NCBI GenBank assembly: GCA_041391725.1
Contig: JAWKNL010000005.1
Coordinates: 248,001 to 312,000 of the forward strand
DNA length: 64,000 nucleotides
From: JAGQVA01 sp041391725
GTDB taxonomy: Bacteria > Bacteroidota > Bacteroidia > J057
Direction: 5' to 3'
Every line of letters begins with the position of its first letter. The first letter of the stretch is position 1. A program made the position numbers and the translations under genes. The notes under the pieces are model-generated. The model had not been told where the DNA came from, did not search any database, and was given only the letters and a program-made list of their open reading frames with translations. Positions 54,735 to 63,203 of this stretch are shown here, piece after piece.

Positions 54735-55806
54735 TATTAATCATCCCGCTCACGTTCACCTGTTTAAAAACTTTGCCTGGGTGATGCAACAGCGCGGACA
54801 CAAAGTGTTGTTTACCACCCGGGAAAAAGAAATTTCCCACGTCCTCCTCGAAAACCTGGGATTCGAATATATCTGCCTGGGAAAACACTACAAAAAAGCA
54901 TTGGGCAAACTCTGGGGAATCGTCAAATACGACGTGCAGCTTTGGGGCGTAGCGCTCAAGTTTAAGCCGGACATTTTTATCAGCATGGGCTCCATTTACG
55001 GATCACACGCTTCTTTTCTGGTGGGAAAACCCAATATCCTCCTCCAGGATACCGAACATGCTACCCTTCAGCATAAATTGACCGTCCCCTTCTGCGATGT
55101 AATGCTCAATCCGGTGTGTTTTCACCGGGAACTAAACCCCAAAAAACAGATGTTTTACCAGGGGTATCACGAACTGGCCTACCTTCACAAAAATTATTTT
55201 GAACCTGATCCGGCCATTCTCGGCGAACTGGGCGTGACACCCGGAGAGAAATTTGTGATTGTCAGGCTTGTATCCTGGACTGCCAACCACGATGTCGGGC
55301 ACAATGGAATTTCGCTGGAGAATAAAATCAAAGCAGTAAAGGCATTTGCCAAGCATGCAAAGATTTTTATTACCTCTGAGGAAAAACTCCCGGAGGAGTT
55401 GCAGCCATATCAGATCAGGATCAAGCCTGAGCGGGTTCATCACGCGTTGTATTATGCAAGCTTGCTTTTCGGAGAAAGCGCGACCATGGCCTCCGAATGC
55501 GCTATGCTGGGTACACCTTCGATTTTCCTCGACAACGATGGCCGTGGTTACACCGACGAACAGGAAGAGAAATACCAACTGGTGTACAACTTTACCGAGT
55601 CGCCCGAAGATCAGGAAAAGGCTATAACCAAAGCGCTCGAAATCCTTCAGATGGACAATATCAAGGAGGAATGGGCACGTCGCACACAGAAAATGCTGGA
55701 AGAAAAAATCGACGTTACGGGCTTCCTGGTGTGGTTTGTCGAAAACTACCCCAACAGCCTGAAGCAATGGCGGGAAAATCCCAACTACCAGTATGAGTTT
55801 CAGTAA
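54718..55806 (+). CDS. DUF354 family protein (GT-B-fold, probable glycosyltransferase)
   Basis: 362 residues from ATG 54718, inside the end of the heparinase gene; an earlier in-frame ATG at 54691 is less likely because the family begins MRVLIDINHPAHVHLFKN. Features: FISMGSIYGSHASFL, ILLQDTEHATLQHKL, a C-terminal GESATMASECAMLGTPSIFL resembling a UDP-sugar-binding GT-B loop. DUF354 proteins are found in archaeal and bacterial polysaccharide loci and look like WecB/MurG-type enzymes. Cotranscription with heparinase supports a polysaccharide role. Confidence 0.82.
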   Translation: MRVLIDINHPAHVHLFKNFAWVMQQRGHKVLFTTREKEISHVLLENLGFEYICLGKHYKKALGKLWGIVKYDVQLWGVALKFKPDIFISMGSIYGSHASFLVGKPNILLQDTEHATLQHKLTVPFCDVMLNPVCFHRELNPKKQMFYQGYHELAYLHKNYFEPDPAILGELGVTPGEKFVIVRLVSWTANHDVGHNGISLENKIKAVKAFAKHAKIFITSEEKLPEELQPYQIRIKPERVHHALYYASLLFGESATMASECAMLGTPSIFLDNDGRGYTDEQEEKYQLVYNFTESPEDQEKAITKALEILQMDNIKEEWARRTQKMLEEKIDVTGFLVWFVENYPNSLKQWRENPNYQYEFQ

Positions 55807-55823
55807 AAAGTGAATAAATAAAA

Positions 55824-55850
55824 AAAGCGGCCATTGAGCCGCTTTTTTTG
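55824..55850. terminator. Bidirectional rho-independent terminator
   Basis: AGCGGC-CATTGA-GCCGCT stem-loop (55826-55843) between an A-run and a T-run, placed between the DUF354 gene (plus) and the sulfotransferase gene (minus). Confidence 0.85.
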
Positions 55851-55860
55851 AGTATATTTT

Positions 55861-56859
55861 TTATGTAGTCTCGATCTGCCGCCAGCTTCCTTCCCGGTGA
55901 AGTTTGAGGAAGTATTTCATGCCTTTGGAGATGCCCCTTTCTCCCATATGAAAGCGCGCGGAGGAAAATCCATCCTGAATTTTCAGGAAAAACATTTCCC
56001 TTTTGGTAAGGGGACGATAACTGACCGGGTTCACCATTTCATAGGAGAGTTTTTTCGCCTCGGTGCAGACCAGCTCTTCAATTCTCCTGAGTTTATTTTT
56101 GGGGATGCGATCGAGGAATTTATTTTTATTTCCAGCGATAATGGTTTTCTGTCCTTTGGCTTCGCCAAGGTTTTCGGTGACGCGCTGCAGTTTTTCCATG
56201 CCCGGCTCATAGGAAAGCCCGGCAAATTCGCTGATCTGTCTCAGTACGGCAGCCGGATTTTCGAGCAGGTCTTCATACCTTACTTCGAGGTAGTTGGCAT
56301 TGCCGGCTGCTTTCTCCCGGATCGACTTCATGGTTTCATTCCAGCGATGGGCGGCGCGGTACATGCTTCTTCCCCATGCATTCTGTACTGACCATGCATA
56401 GTCGCGCGGGTCGCGGATAATATGTACAAAACGCGCTCCGGGAAACAGTACCTGAAGCAGATCATAATGCAGGATATAACCCGGCGTTTTGTCGCCCCAT
56501 ATAAAGTCGCCCTCATTGTCAGGCGCCATCAGGCGAAACAATACTTCAAAAAATACTGCCCAAGACAGCTTATCTGCCTGTGAGCGAATGTACGCGGCCG
56601 TAACCTTTTCGGCTTTTTGCGGATAGTTGCCAAAAAACTTGGTGGTGCGAAAGGCTGCAACAGCTTTCTCCAGATTGACTTCCTGATTGAGATCAAAATC
56701 TATCCCCAGAGTTCGGATCATCCAGGGAATGAGGTGGCTTTCATGTGTAGGAATGGAAATGCGGGAGTGGTTGTTGACCAGATCGCGGAGGAGTTTGGTG
56801 CCGCTTCTGGGCATACCGGATATAAACAAGGGACCGTGAAACGAGGAAGGTTTTGCCAT
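55861..56859 (-). CDS. Sulfotransferase family protein
   Basis: 332 residues from ATG 56859 (MAKPSSFHGPLFISGMPRSG), which sits 16 bases after the upstream GT4 stop. An upstream in-frame start (56958) lies inside that gene and is unlikely. The 5'-phosphosulfate-binding loop is SGMPRSGTKLLRDLV and the 3'-phosphate loop is RFVHIIRDPRDYAWSVQNAWG. It transfers sulfate from PAPS to an acceptor, presumably a sugar hydroxyl of the local polysaccharide. Co-directional with the glycosyltransferase. Confidence 0.88.
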   Translation of the reverse strand: MAKPSSFHGPLFISGMPRSGTKLLRDLVNNHSRISIPTHESHLIPWMIRTLGIDFDLNQEVNLEKAVAAFRTTKFFGNYPQKAEKVTAAYIRSQADKLSWAVFFEVLFRLMAPDNEGDFIWGDKTPGYILHYDLLQVLFPGARFVHIIRDPRDYAWSVQNAWGRSMYRAAHRWNETMKSIREKAAGNANYLEVRYEDLLENPAAVLRQISEFAGLSYEPGMEKLQRVTENLGEAKGQKTIIAGNKNKFLDRIPKNKLRRIEELVCTEAKKLSYEMVNPVSYRPLTKREMFFLKIQDGFSSARFHMGERGISKGMKYFLKLHREGSWRQIETT

Positions 56860-56875
56860 AGTATGAATGGGCCTG

Positions 56876-58012
56876 TTATGCAATATGTTCGAGGATATGC
56901 GCTGCGCGCTTATCCCATGTATAAACGTTAAAAAAGTCGTGTTGTGCGTTTTCCGCAATTTTTCTTCTCAGTGCGGTATCCTTGCGGAGCCGGCGGATTT
57001 TGTCTGCCCATGCCTGGGGGTCGGTGGGATCCACGAGGAGGGCATTTGTTTCGTCGGTAAGCACTTCGCGCAGTACCGGCAGGTCTGAGGCAATGATAGG
57101 TTTACCGCCGCCCATGTACTCAAACAATTTGAGCGGCGACATCCAGCTTCCGATGTCGATTTTTTTGGTTCCGACAATTACATTGGGCTGGTAGGGCATC
57201 AGCATGACGTCAAACTCAGCCATATAGTCATAGACCTTTTCGGGAGCCACAAAACCGTGAAAAATCAGGTTGGAAGCTTTTACTTCATTTTTCCATTTTG
57301 TAATGTCTTCGGGATTGCCGCCCACGACGTGAAATTCAACCTCGGGCAGGAGGGGCGGGAGTTTAGCGATCATTTCCATTCCCTTGCCGGGGTAGAGATG
57401 GCCGATATAACCTACTTTAAATGTGTTTTTTTCGGGGAATGATTGCTCGTTGAGAATCAGTTTCTCCGGAATCTGCGCGCCGTCGGCGCCATCGTGCGCT
57501 ACGATAATCCTTCCTTCGAGGAGTTTTCCATATAAACGCAGATATTCGTTTTTCAGCGCTTCTGAAATGACGACGAGCCGGACAAATTTCCGGTGGCTGA
57601 ATATTTTTCTCTGGAGATAGGACTGAAACCCGTCGGAGGGCGGAGTGTGTGCCTCAAAAGCAAAAGGTTTGCGGAGCAGTCCCAGCATACTGAGCGCACC
57701 GAGCAGATAGCGGTCGCGACCGTAAATGGTACCTTCCGCCTGCTCTTTTCTGAGCCGGATCAGTACAAGTATCGAGAAGAGAATCCGGCTGACAAAGGGC
57801 ACTCTGGGCAAATGAATGCTTTCTATCCTGAAAGGTTTTTCAATGCCATAGTAGCGGAAAATATTTTCAGGTCTTTCCTCTTTGGGCGGTTTCCGGCAAT
57901 AGAGTACCACATCATTTCCCTGGTTGGAAAAGGCCTGGCACATTTTCATTACCTGAATACTGTTGGCTTTAGTAGAAGGGATCAGTGAATTGCTTAAATA
58001 GAATATTCGCAT
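56876..58012 (-). CDS. Family 4 glycosyltransferase
   Basis: About 378 residues from ATG 58012 (MRIFYLSNSLIPSTKANSIQ). GT-B fold: the N-terminal domain has SIQVMKMCQAFSNQGNDVVLY; the C-terminal donor domain shows VGYIGHLYPGKGMEMIAKL, EFDVMLMPYQPN and the motif PLKLFEYMGGGKPIIASDLPV (E-x-x-x-x-G-K-P type). It probably adds a hexose to the growing repeat unit. In operon with the sulfotransferase downstream. Confidence 0.88.
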   Translation of the reverse strand: MRIFYLSNSLIPSTKANSIQVMKMCQAFSNQGNDVVLYCRKPPKEERPENIFRYYGIEKPFRIESIHLPRVPFVSRILFSILVLIRLRKEQAEGTIYGRDRYLLGALSMLGLLRKPFAFEAHTPPSDGFQSYLQRKIFSHRKFVRLVVISEALKNEYLRLYGKLLEGRIIVAHDGADGAQIPEKLILNEQSFPEKNTFKVGYIGHLYPGKGMEMIAKLPPLLPEVEFHVVGGNPEDITKWKNEVKASNLIFHGFVAPEKVYDYMAEFDVMLMPYQPNVIVGTKKIDIGSWMSPLKLFEYMGGGKPIIASDLPVLREVLTDETNALLVDPTDPQAWADKIRRLRKDTALRRKIAENAQHDFFNVYTWDKRAAHILEHIA

Positions 58013-58670
58013 GAATAGTTGTGAACATAGGTTTTCGCAATAAATATAACGCTGCAAAACTAAAATTCTGATTGAATTCGGGCTGTTTGCAAACGCAGGT
58101 GTATGGGCGGTAAAAATTTGCTCTTAAATAGATAAATCCTTTCTGAAATATAACATTTCATTTCCTTCGCCTTCGGTACTTTTTCTTTGGAAATACCCCT
58201 GAGTCAATAAATTTTTTGTACAAAACTTTCATTTCCCCAAAAAATCTAACACACAACAGGCCCTTTCATTGATGTTATGAAAATGGCGGGGTATTGACAC
58301 TTACTCCGAAAGCCGTATATTAGCCTCAAGGTTTAGTTCAGCAGGTCAGAACAAGTGCCGCTGAATGATTAGGTATAGGTTAATAACGTAAAAAATGTTG
58401 AAGCAACGGGCTTTTCCGCCAAACTTGCCGGCCCCTTTCTGTATATCCCCCATCCATAAACGAATGACGATTTACCAGGTGTCACCCTGATCAGGGATCT
58501 GACATCCGGTTATTTGTGTTTCTGATTTTCCCTCATTTATAAAAAAACAAACCAGGCTAATGCTGCAAACCGTTAGCAGGGTCGCTTATTCTTTCACTTT
58601 ACCTGTTAAAATCATTCATGGAACGTTTAATCACACTCTGTTCTTCTGAATTTTTCAAAATTTAACTGCT
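58013..58670. other. Long intergenic region before the beta-helix gene
   Basis: About 660 bases without a gene on either strand. It contains a near-canonical sigma70-like promoter at 58294-58321. The A+T content is raised and no hairpin of note was found. It must also hold the promoter of the divergent GT4 gene. Confidence 0.5.
58294..58321 (+). promoter_or_regulatory. Candidate promoter (TTGACA - 16 - TATATT)
   Basis: TTGACA at 58294-58299 and TATATT at 58316-58321 with a 16-base spacer. Unlike most Bacteroidota promoters it fits the classical sigma70 pattern. It lies about 350 bases before the beta-helix gene start, implying a long leader if used. Confidence 0.35.
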
Positions 58671-60680
58671 ATGTATTCAAAGATGCAAAGACAAACCCTT
58701 GCTCTGGTTTTGTGCTTACTGCAATGCGTGTTGTTTACCAGTCTTCAGGGACGCAATTATTACATTGCTTCCAATGGAGACGACGGCAACAACGGGCTTT
58801 ATGCCTCCAATGGCAGCGGCGGAAATGGCCCGTGGAAGTCAATTTCCAAAGTGAATTCTTTCTCATTTAAAGCCGGAGATTCTGTATTATTCCGCCGTGG
58901 CGACACCTGGAACAATACCGCCATAAAAGCCAATAATTCGGGCAGCTCCGATAATTATATCGTTTTTGGGGCCTATGGCAGCGGAAATAAGCCCACTTTC
59001 CTTTATCAGGGAATGAACATCGATGGAAGCTGGATTGCTGTCGAAAACCTGATTTTCCGCAATACTGCCTCCAACGGTATTGCCCGTGTCAGCGGGCAGC
59101 ACCTGATCATCCGCAACTGCGAAGTATATAGCGCAGGGCAAAACGGAATCCGTATCAAGGGCCTGGGTTTTTCCGGGTTTGAGGATATTCTGGTGGAAGG
59201 ATGTTATGTCGAAGGTTCGGCGGTGGACAATTTTACCTGCCACAAAGGTGCAAGTAAAGCTGAGGCTGGTTATGGAATTACCTTTCGCAACAATATCTCC
59301 GTAGGCGCCGGAGAAGAAGGTTATGATTGTACTACCGGTAGCCAGATTCTGTTTGAAGGCAACAGCTCTCACGACAATACGGATGGCAGCATCGTTACGG
59401 GCCACGGCGTGCATGATGTCGTGGTGAGAAAACATTTTTCCTACAACGACGGAGATGCGCTGAAAGTCAAAAATACCAATAACATCCGCTACGAGTATTC
59501 GGTTTTTCTGGGAAACAAAAACCTGATCAAATTTTCGGAGAACCCCGGAGAAGGTGCTACCCGCAATCTGGAAATTTACAACTGTGTTTTCTGGCAGACG
59601 GGTACGGCTACCTTTCTTTCTGCGGAAAAAACCTCGGGCCCGGTTACATTTAAAAACAACATCTTTGGAGCGGCAACGTCCTCACCCACATTCACCCTGA
59701 AAAACAGCGAAAAACTTGGCAGTGGCGGTAATTTTACTTTTGATTTCAACTTTTATTATAAGCCCAATATCACTGGTAGTACGAGTTTTTTCTCCTCTGG
59801 CGGAAAGGCGTACTCTGTTCAGGATCTGAAATCTCAGTTTGGCAATGAGTCCAACGGCCTGTTTGGAAACCCCGAGTTCATCAATGGTTTTTCCAGCTTC
59901 AATGATGTGGCCGACTTCCTGATTACTGCCGAATCTCCGCTGATCAATAAAGGTGTATCCGTGGGGGCTACAGCCGATTATTTTGACAACCCCATCGAAA
60001 CCGGAGAAACGCCTGATATCGGTATCACCGAGTTTGGTTCTACCGGCGGCGGTGGTGGTACCGGTGGTGGCGGTACAGGTGGCGGCGGTGGTACCGGCGG
60101 TGGTGGTACCGGAAACGAACTTCCCGTAGAATGGCTTTCTTTTGATGCCAAACCCGACTATGTTTTCAACAAAGTCGTTCTCGAATGGGCAACCGCAAGA
60201 GAAACCAACAACGTGGAGTTTGAAGTGCAGCGTTCGCTCGACCAGATCGTCTTTGAAGACCTGTTTTCAGTGGCAGCAATTGGCAATTCGACCACCACTA
60301 CCGATTATACGGCAGAAGACCTTTCGCCTGTGGAGGGAACTATCTACTACCGCCTCAAACAGACTGATATAGACGGAAACTTCTCCTATTCGCCCGTTGT
60401 AAAGGTCGATTTTGACCCTTCGGTGAATGCCAAAATTGAAGCTTTCCCAACTGTGTTGTCAGCTGGTTCGACGATAACCATTACCGTGCCTATCGAAGGG
60501 CCCGTTACCGTTATCGCAAGGGTATTTGACACAAGCGGTAAAAAGCTCGCTTCCAAGCAGATAAGGACCGAAAGTGGAATGGTGAAGTATCGTCTGCCAG
60601 ACTTTATTCCACCCGGGTATTATATCCTGGCTGTTGTTGCGGGGACGGAAACGCGGTCTTTTCAGATCTGGATACAGTAG
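58671..60680 (+). CDS. Secreted right-handed beta-helix protein with Gly/Thr linker and T9SS-like C-terminus
   Basis: 669 residues (ATG 58683 is an alternative start). Signal peptide about 1-28. The beta-helix (about 30-440) opens NYYIASNGDDGNNGLYASNG, a layout seen in polysaccharide-lyase-like proteins (PL6/PL9 style), and contains HLIIRNCEVYSAGQNGIRIK and YGITFRNNISVGAGEEGYDC. A Gly/Thr low-complexity linker (about 459-482) follows, then a fibronectin-like domain (LPVEWLSFDAKPD ... YRLKQTDIDGNFSYSPV) shared with the protein at 37886, and a T9SS type A-like end (FIPPGYYILAVVAGTETRSF). It may cleave or bind the local polysaccharide. Its last 77 bases overlap the convergent GT4 gene. Confidence 0.82.
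   Translation: MYSKMQRQTLALVLCLLQCVLFTSLQGRNYYIASNGDDGNNGLYASNGSGGNGPWKSISKVNSFSFKAGDSVLFRRGDTWNNTAIKANNSGSSDNYIVFGAYGSGNKPTFLYQGMNIDGSWIAVENLIFRNTASNGIARVSGQHLIIRNCEVYSAGQNGIRIKGLGFSGFEDILVEGCYVEGSAVDNFTCHKGASKAEAGYGITFRNNISVGAGEEGYDCTTGSQILFEGNSSHDNTDGSIVTGHGVHDVVVRKHFSYNDGDALKVKNTNNIRYEYSVFLGNKNLIKFSENPGEGATRNLEIYNCVFWQTGTATFLSAEKTSGPVTFKNNIFGAATSSPTFTLKNSEKLGSGGNFTFDFNFYYKPNITGSTSFFSSGGKAYSVQDLKSQFGNESNGLFGNPEFINGFSSFNDVADFLITAESPLINKGVSVGATADYFDNPIETGETPDIGITEFGSTGGGGGTGGGGTGGGGGTGGGGTGNELPVEWLSFDAKPDYVFNKVVLEWATARETNNVEFEVQRSLDQIVFEDLFSVAAIGNSTTTTDYTAEDLSPVEGTIYYRLKQTDIDGNFSYSPVVKVDFDPSVNAKIEAFPTVLSAGSTITITVPIEGPVTVIARVFDTSGKKLASKQIRTESGMVKYRLPDFIPPGYYILAVVAGTETRSFQIWIQ
60048..60114 (+). 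repeat. Coding low-complexity GGT/GGC/ACC repeat
   Basis: Four reiterated units of Gly4-5-Thr encoded by GGTGGTGGTACC-like triplets link the beta-helix to the C-terminal domains. The DNA repeat is nearly perfect, so its length may vary between strains. Confidence 0.7.
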
Positions 60681-61764
60681 CGCCCGATAATACATCAAGG
60701 CAGATGTTTTCCAGTCTTCTGGCAACAACATTTGCGTGAAATCTCGCTTTCGCATAGTGGAAATTGTGGGTGCTGATCTTTGTCCGAAGGTTCTGATCCT
60801 CCAGCAATTGCTCGATCTTCTGAGTCAGGAGTCTGGCGGTAACTTCTTCAAGGATCAGCCCCATTTTTCCATCTTCAAAAAAGTCTTTAATACCCGCATT
60901 GGGAGTAGTGATTACCGGAAGGCCACAACCCATTGCTTCCAGAAGAGAGTTAGGCATTCCTTCTCCGTGGGTAGAGGGAAAAAGATAAATATCTGCATGG
61001 TGAAAAGCGTCCTTTTTGGCCGATTCCTGCACAAAACCCAGCATTTCCACATCTTTCAGCTTATGATTTTGGATATGCGTTTCAACCTCTTTATATGCGC
61101 CACCGGTACCAGCGATCGAAAGCGTGAGGTTGGGAAAACGGGGCTTCAGCGTTTCGTAGCTTTCAAGGATTTCGAAAATGCCTTTATTTCGCTCCAGGCG
61201 CGCCAGAAAAAGAAGATTGACTTCCGATGTATCCTGAAGTTTTTTGATGATCTCTACTTCCGTCAGCCCGTCAACCAAACGCTGATCTACGACCGTTGTT
61301 TCCTGATATACTGGTTTTTTAAAGCCCCAGGATTTTACTTTTTCGACAAACTCCTCCGCCAGCACGATTTTCGCATCTGCTTTCATGAAGGTACGCTTCA
61401 TAAACCACCAGTATTTGGTAGTAGCGGTTTTTTCAAAGCTCGGTGACCATCCTCTCCAGAAAACCACAACCTTTACCGGAAGAAGAGACGCAATAAAAAA
61501 GAATATCCCGTCGCGGAAAAATCCTTTAAACTCCAGGGAAGGATTGAGCAGCACCAGGTCGGGGCGGGTTTTACGAATAACCCGGAAAAACTGAAAATAA
61601 TCAGTAATCATCCGGAAGGCCGTACTGATTTTTCCTTCTTTTTTTCCTCTTGACCCGTAGGTAAAATAAGCTACCTCCTGAGTAAACTGATGTTGAAGAG
61701 CAGTGTAATAATTGGCTTTTCCGCCAATTACATTCAGATCGGGAACATTGATAAGTATTCGCAA
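60604..61764 (-). CDS. Family 4 glycosyltransferase
   Basis: 386 residues. N-terminal GT-B domain begins MRILINVPDLNVIGGKANYY; the donor domain shows LLFLARLERNKGIFEILESY, LSIAGTGGAYKEVE, VEMLGFV and the E-x7-E motif in GEGMPNSLLEAMGCGLPVIT. No membrane helix apart from a hydrophobic patch (DGIFFFIASLLPVKVVVF). It overlaps the end of the convergent beta-helix gene by 77 bases; the last 25 residues (SGATVSRSEKTAFPSPQQQP) are poorly conserved-looking and fall in that overlap. It lies 32 bases after the polymerase gene. Confidence 0.87.
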   Translation of the reverse strand: MRILINVPDLNVIGGKANYYTALQHQFTQEVAYFTYGSRGKKEGKISTAFRMITDYFQFFRVIRKTRPDLVLLNPSLEFKGFFRDGIFFFIASLLPVKVVVFWRGWSPSFEKTATTKYWWFMKRTFMKADAKIVLAEEFVEKVKSWGFKKPVYQETTVVDQRLVDGLTEVEIIKKLQDTSEVNLLFLARLERNKGIFEILESYETLKPRFPNLTLSIAGTGGAYKEVETHIQNHKLKDVEMLGFVQESAKKDAFHHADIYLFPSTHGEGMPNSLLEAMGCGLPVITTPNAGIKDFFEDGKMGLILEEVTARLLTQKIEQLLEDQNLRTKISTHNFHYAKARFHANVVARRLENICLDVLSGATVSRSEKTAFPSPQQQPGYNTRVE

Positions 61765-61796
61765 AACTGTGGGGATTATTTTTGAGTTAAAATTTA

Positions 61797-63203
61797 TTAT
61801 ACTGTGGTTAGTTCTTGTGAGGAAACTGCCTGTTCGGCTGTTTCTCGTTCCCTGATTTCCTTTGCAGGGATGGGGTAGGTCATTACCACGACCAGCAGAC
61901 CCATTACAGGCTGGAAATACAGGTTGTCAAAGGTGATATACATACAGGAAAACAATGCGTAGGTAATCCTGATGATTTTAAAATGTGGCAGTTCTCCCAC
62001 AGATGCCGGCGGGCGCCAGAAGCCGATTGAAACGAGGAAAAGTATCTGCAGGATCATCCCCAGAATGCCCGTTTCGGCGATATACCACGAAAGTGCGGTA
62101 CGGCCAATGTCCCACCCGGGAAACAGCTTGTCGAGTTCGCCTTCGGCTCCTCTCATGGAGTTTTGGGACGTGCTCCCCGGGCCTCTGCCCAGCAATACGT
62201 GGAAAGTACTTTTTTGTATCTGTTCAAAAGCTACCATTACTGCAGCTCCCCGTTTCAACTGCCCGCCTTTGGCAAATTTGCCTTCTGCCGAGTCATCACC
62301 AAAAATATAAGCTTTGTAAAACTCGGGGTCCATCATTTTTTCTGAAGTGGTCTGCCCGCCATCCGAACTGTACGCCTCGTCCTGATACCCCGCAAAAATG
62401 ACGCCTACCACTGACAGAAATATAAATCCTCCAATGAGTTTAAGCATGTGTTTTTTTACCACCTCAAATCCTGTCTGGGCTATGATCGCTCCGATAATGA
62501 TGAAGAGGAAAATAAATACTACCTTGTCGTTGGCGAAGGCGAATGAACCGACAATCAGCAACAGGGCGACAGGTACAGAAACCGGCAGGTTTTTCATCGG
62601 CCTTTCCTCAAACCAGTAAACGATAAGGATGGTAATACAAATCAGTTGGTAATAGTTGAACCCTCCGTCAGCTGCGAAAAAGCCGGTGACCATGTCCGGA
62701 GAACCAATATGAAGCACCGCCACAAAGACCATCCGCTGAAATATGGCATAAAACCCCGACAAAATTCCCGTAATCACGATAAAACTCATGATGTCTTCTT
62801 TGTCGTAATATTCATATACCACCCGGAAAATAGCAAAATAGGCAAACATCATCAGGTATCCCCGTTGCGGGAATATAATGGAAAACGGCTTTACATAATT
62901 CAGCAGCATGGACAAGAGGGTCACCAAAGCGATGCCCGAATACACTGCCATCGGCCCACGTGGAAAGCGGATTTTGTTGATTTTAAATAGCGCAGTGCCC
63001 AGCGCTATGGCAACCAGCGCAAAAAAAGCAAACCAGTTGAGGTTAAAGGGCCCTTTTACTCCGAAAAACCGGGAGAGATAACCCAGCGGGGTAAAACACA
63101 GGATGTAGCCAATCCAGAAAATGGTTTTCTTGTTTCTGAGGATAATCAGCCCCAGCAGAATGACCACGATGGCCCCTCCTATGGCGAAAAACATTTCTAT
63201 CAT
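61797..63203 (-). CDS. O-antigen ligase / polymerase family (Wzy/WaaL-like) membrane protein
   Basis: 468 residues with roughly 11 membrane helices. A large periplasmic loop between helices (about 268-385) contains YQDEAYSSDGGQTTSEKMMD, FEQIQKSTFHVLLGRGPGST and RTALSWYIAETGILGMI, the G-x-G and E-x-G pattern seen in Wzy_C proteins. It likely polymerises or ligates the lipid-linked polysaccharide in the periplasm. Start overlaps the upstream sulfotransferase stop (ATGA). Confidence 0.8.
   Translation of the reverse strand: MIEMFFAIGGAIVVILLGLIILRNKKTIFWIGYILCFTPLGYLSRFFGVKGPFNLNWFAFFALVAIALGTALFKINKIRFPRGPMAVYSGIALVTLLSMLLNYVKPFSIIFPQRGYLMMFAYFAIFRVVYEYYDKEDIMSFIVITGILSGFYAIFQRMVFVAVLHIGSPDMVTGFFAADGGFNYYQLICITILIVYWFEERPMKNLPVSVPVALLLIVGSFAFANDKVVFIFLFIIIGAIIAQTGFEVVKKHMLKLIGGFIFLSVVGVIFAGYQDEAYSSDGGQTTSEKMMDPEFYKAYIFGDDSAEGKFAKGGQLKRGAAVMVAFEQIQKSTFHVLLGRGPGSTSQNSMRGAEGELDKLFPGWDIGRTALSWYIAETGILGMILQILFLVSIGFWRPPASVGELPHFKIIRITYALFSCMYITFDNLYFQPVMGLLVVVMTYPIPAKEIRERETAEQAVSSQELTTV

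Noticed and set aside
60048..60114. CRISPR-like or minisatellite non-coding repeat
   Set aside because: The units stay in frame, lack spacers and encode a Gly/Thr linker.
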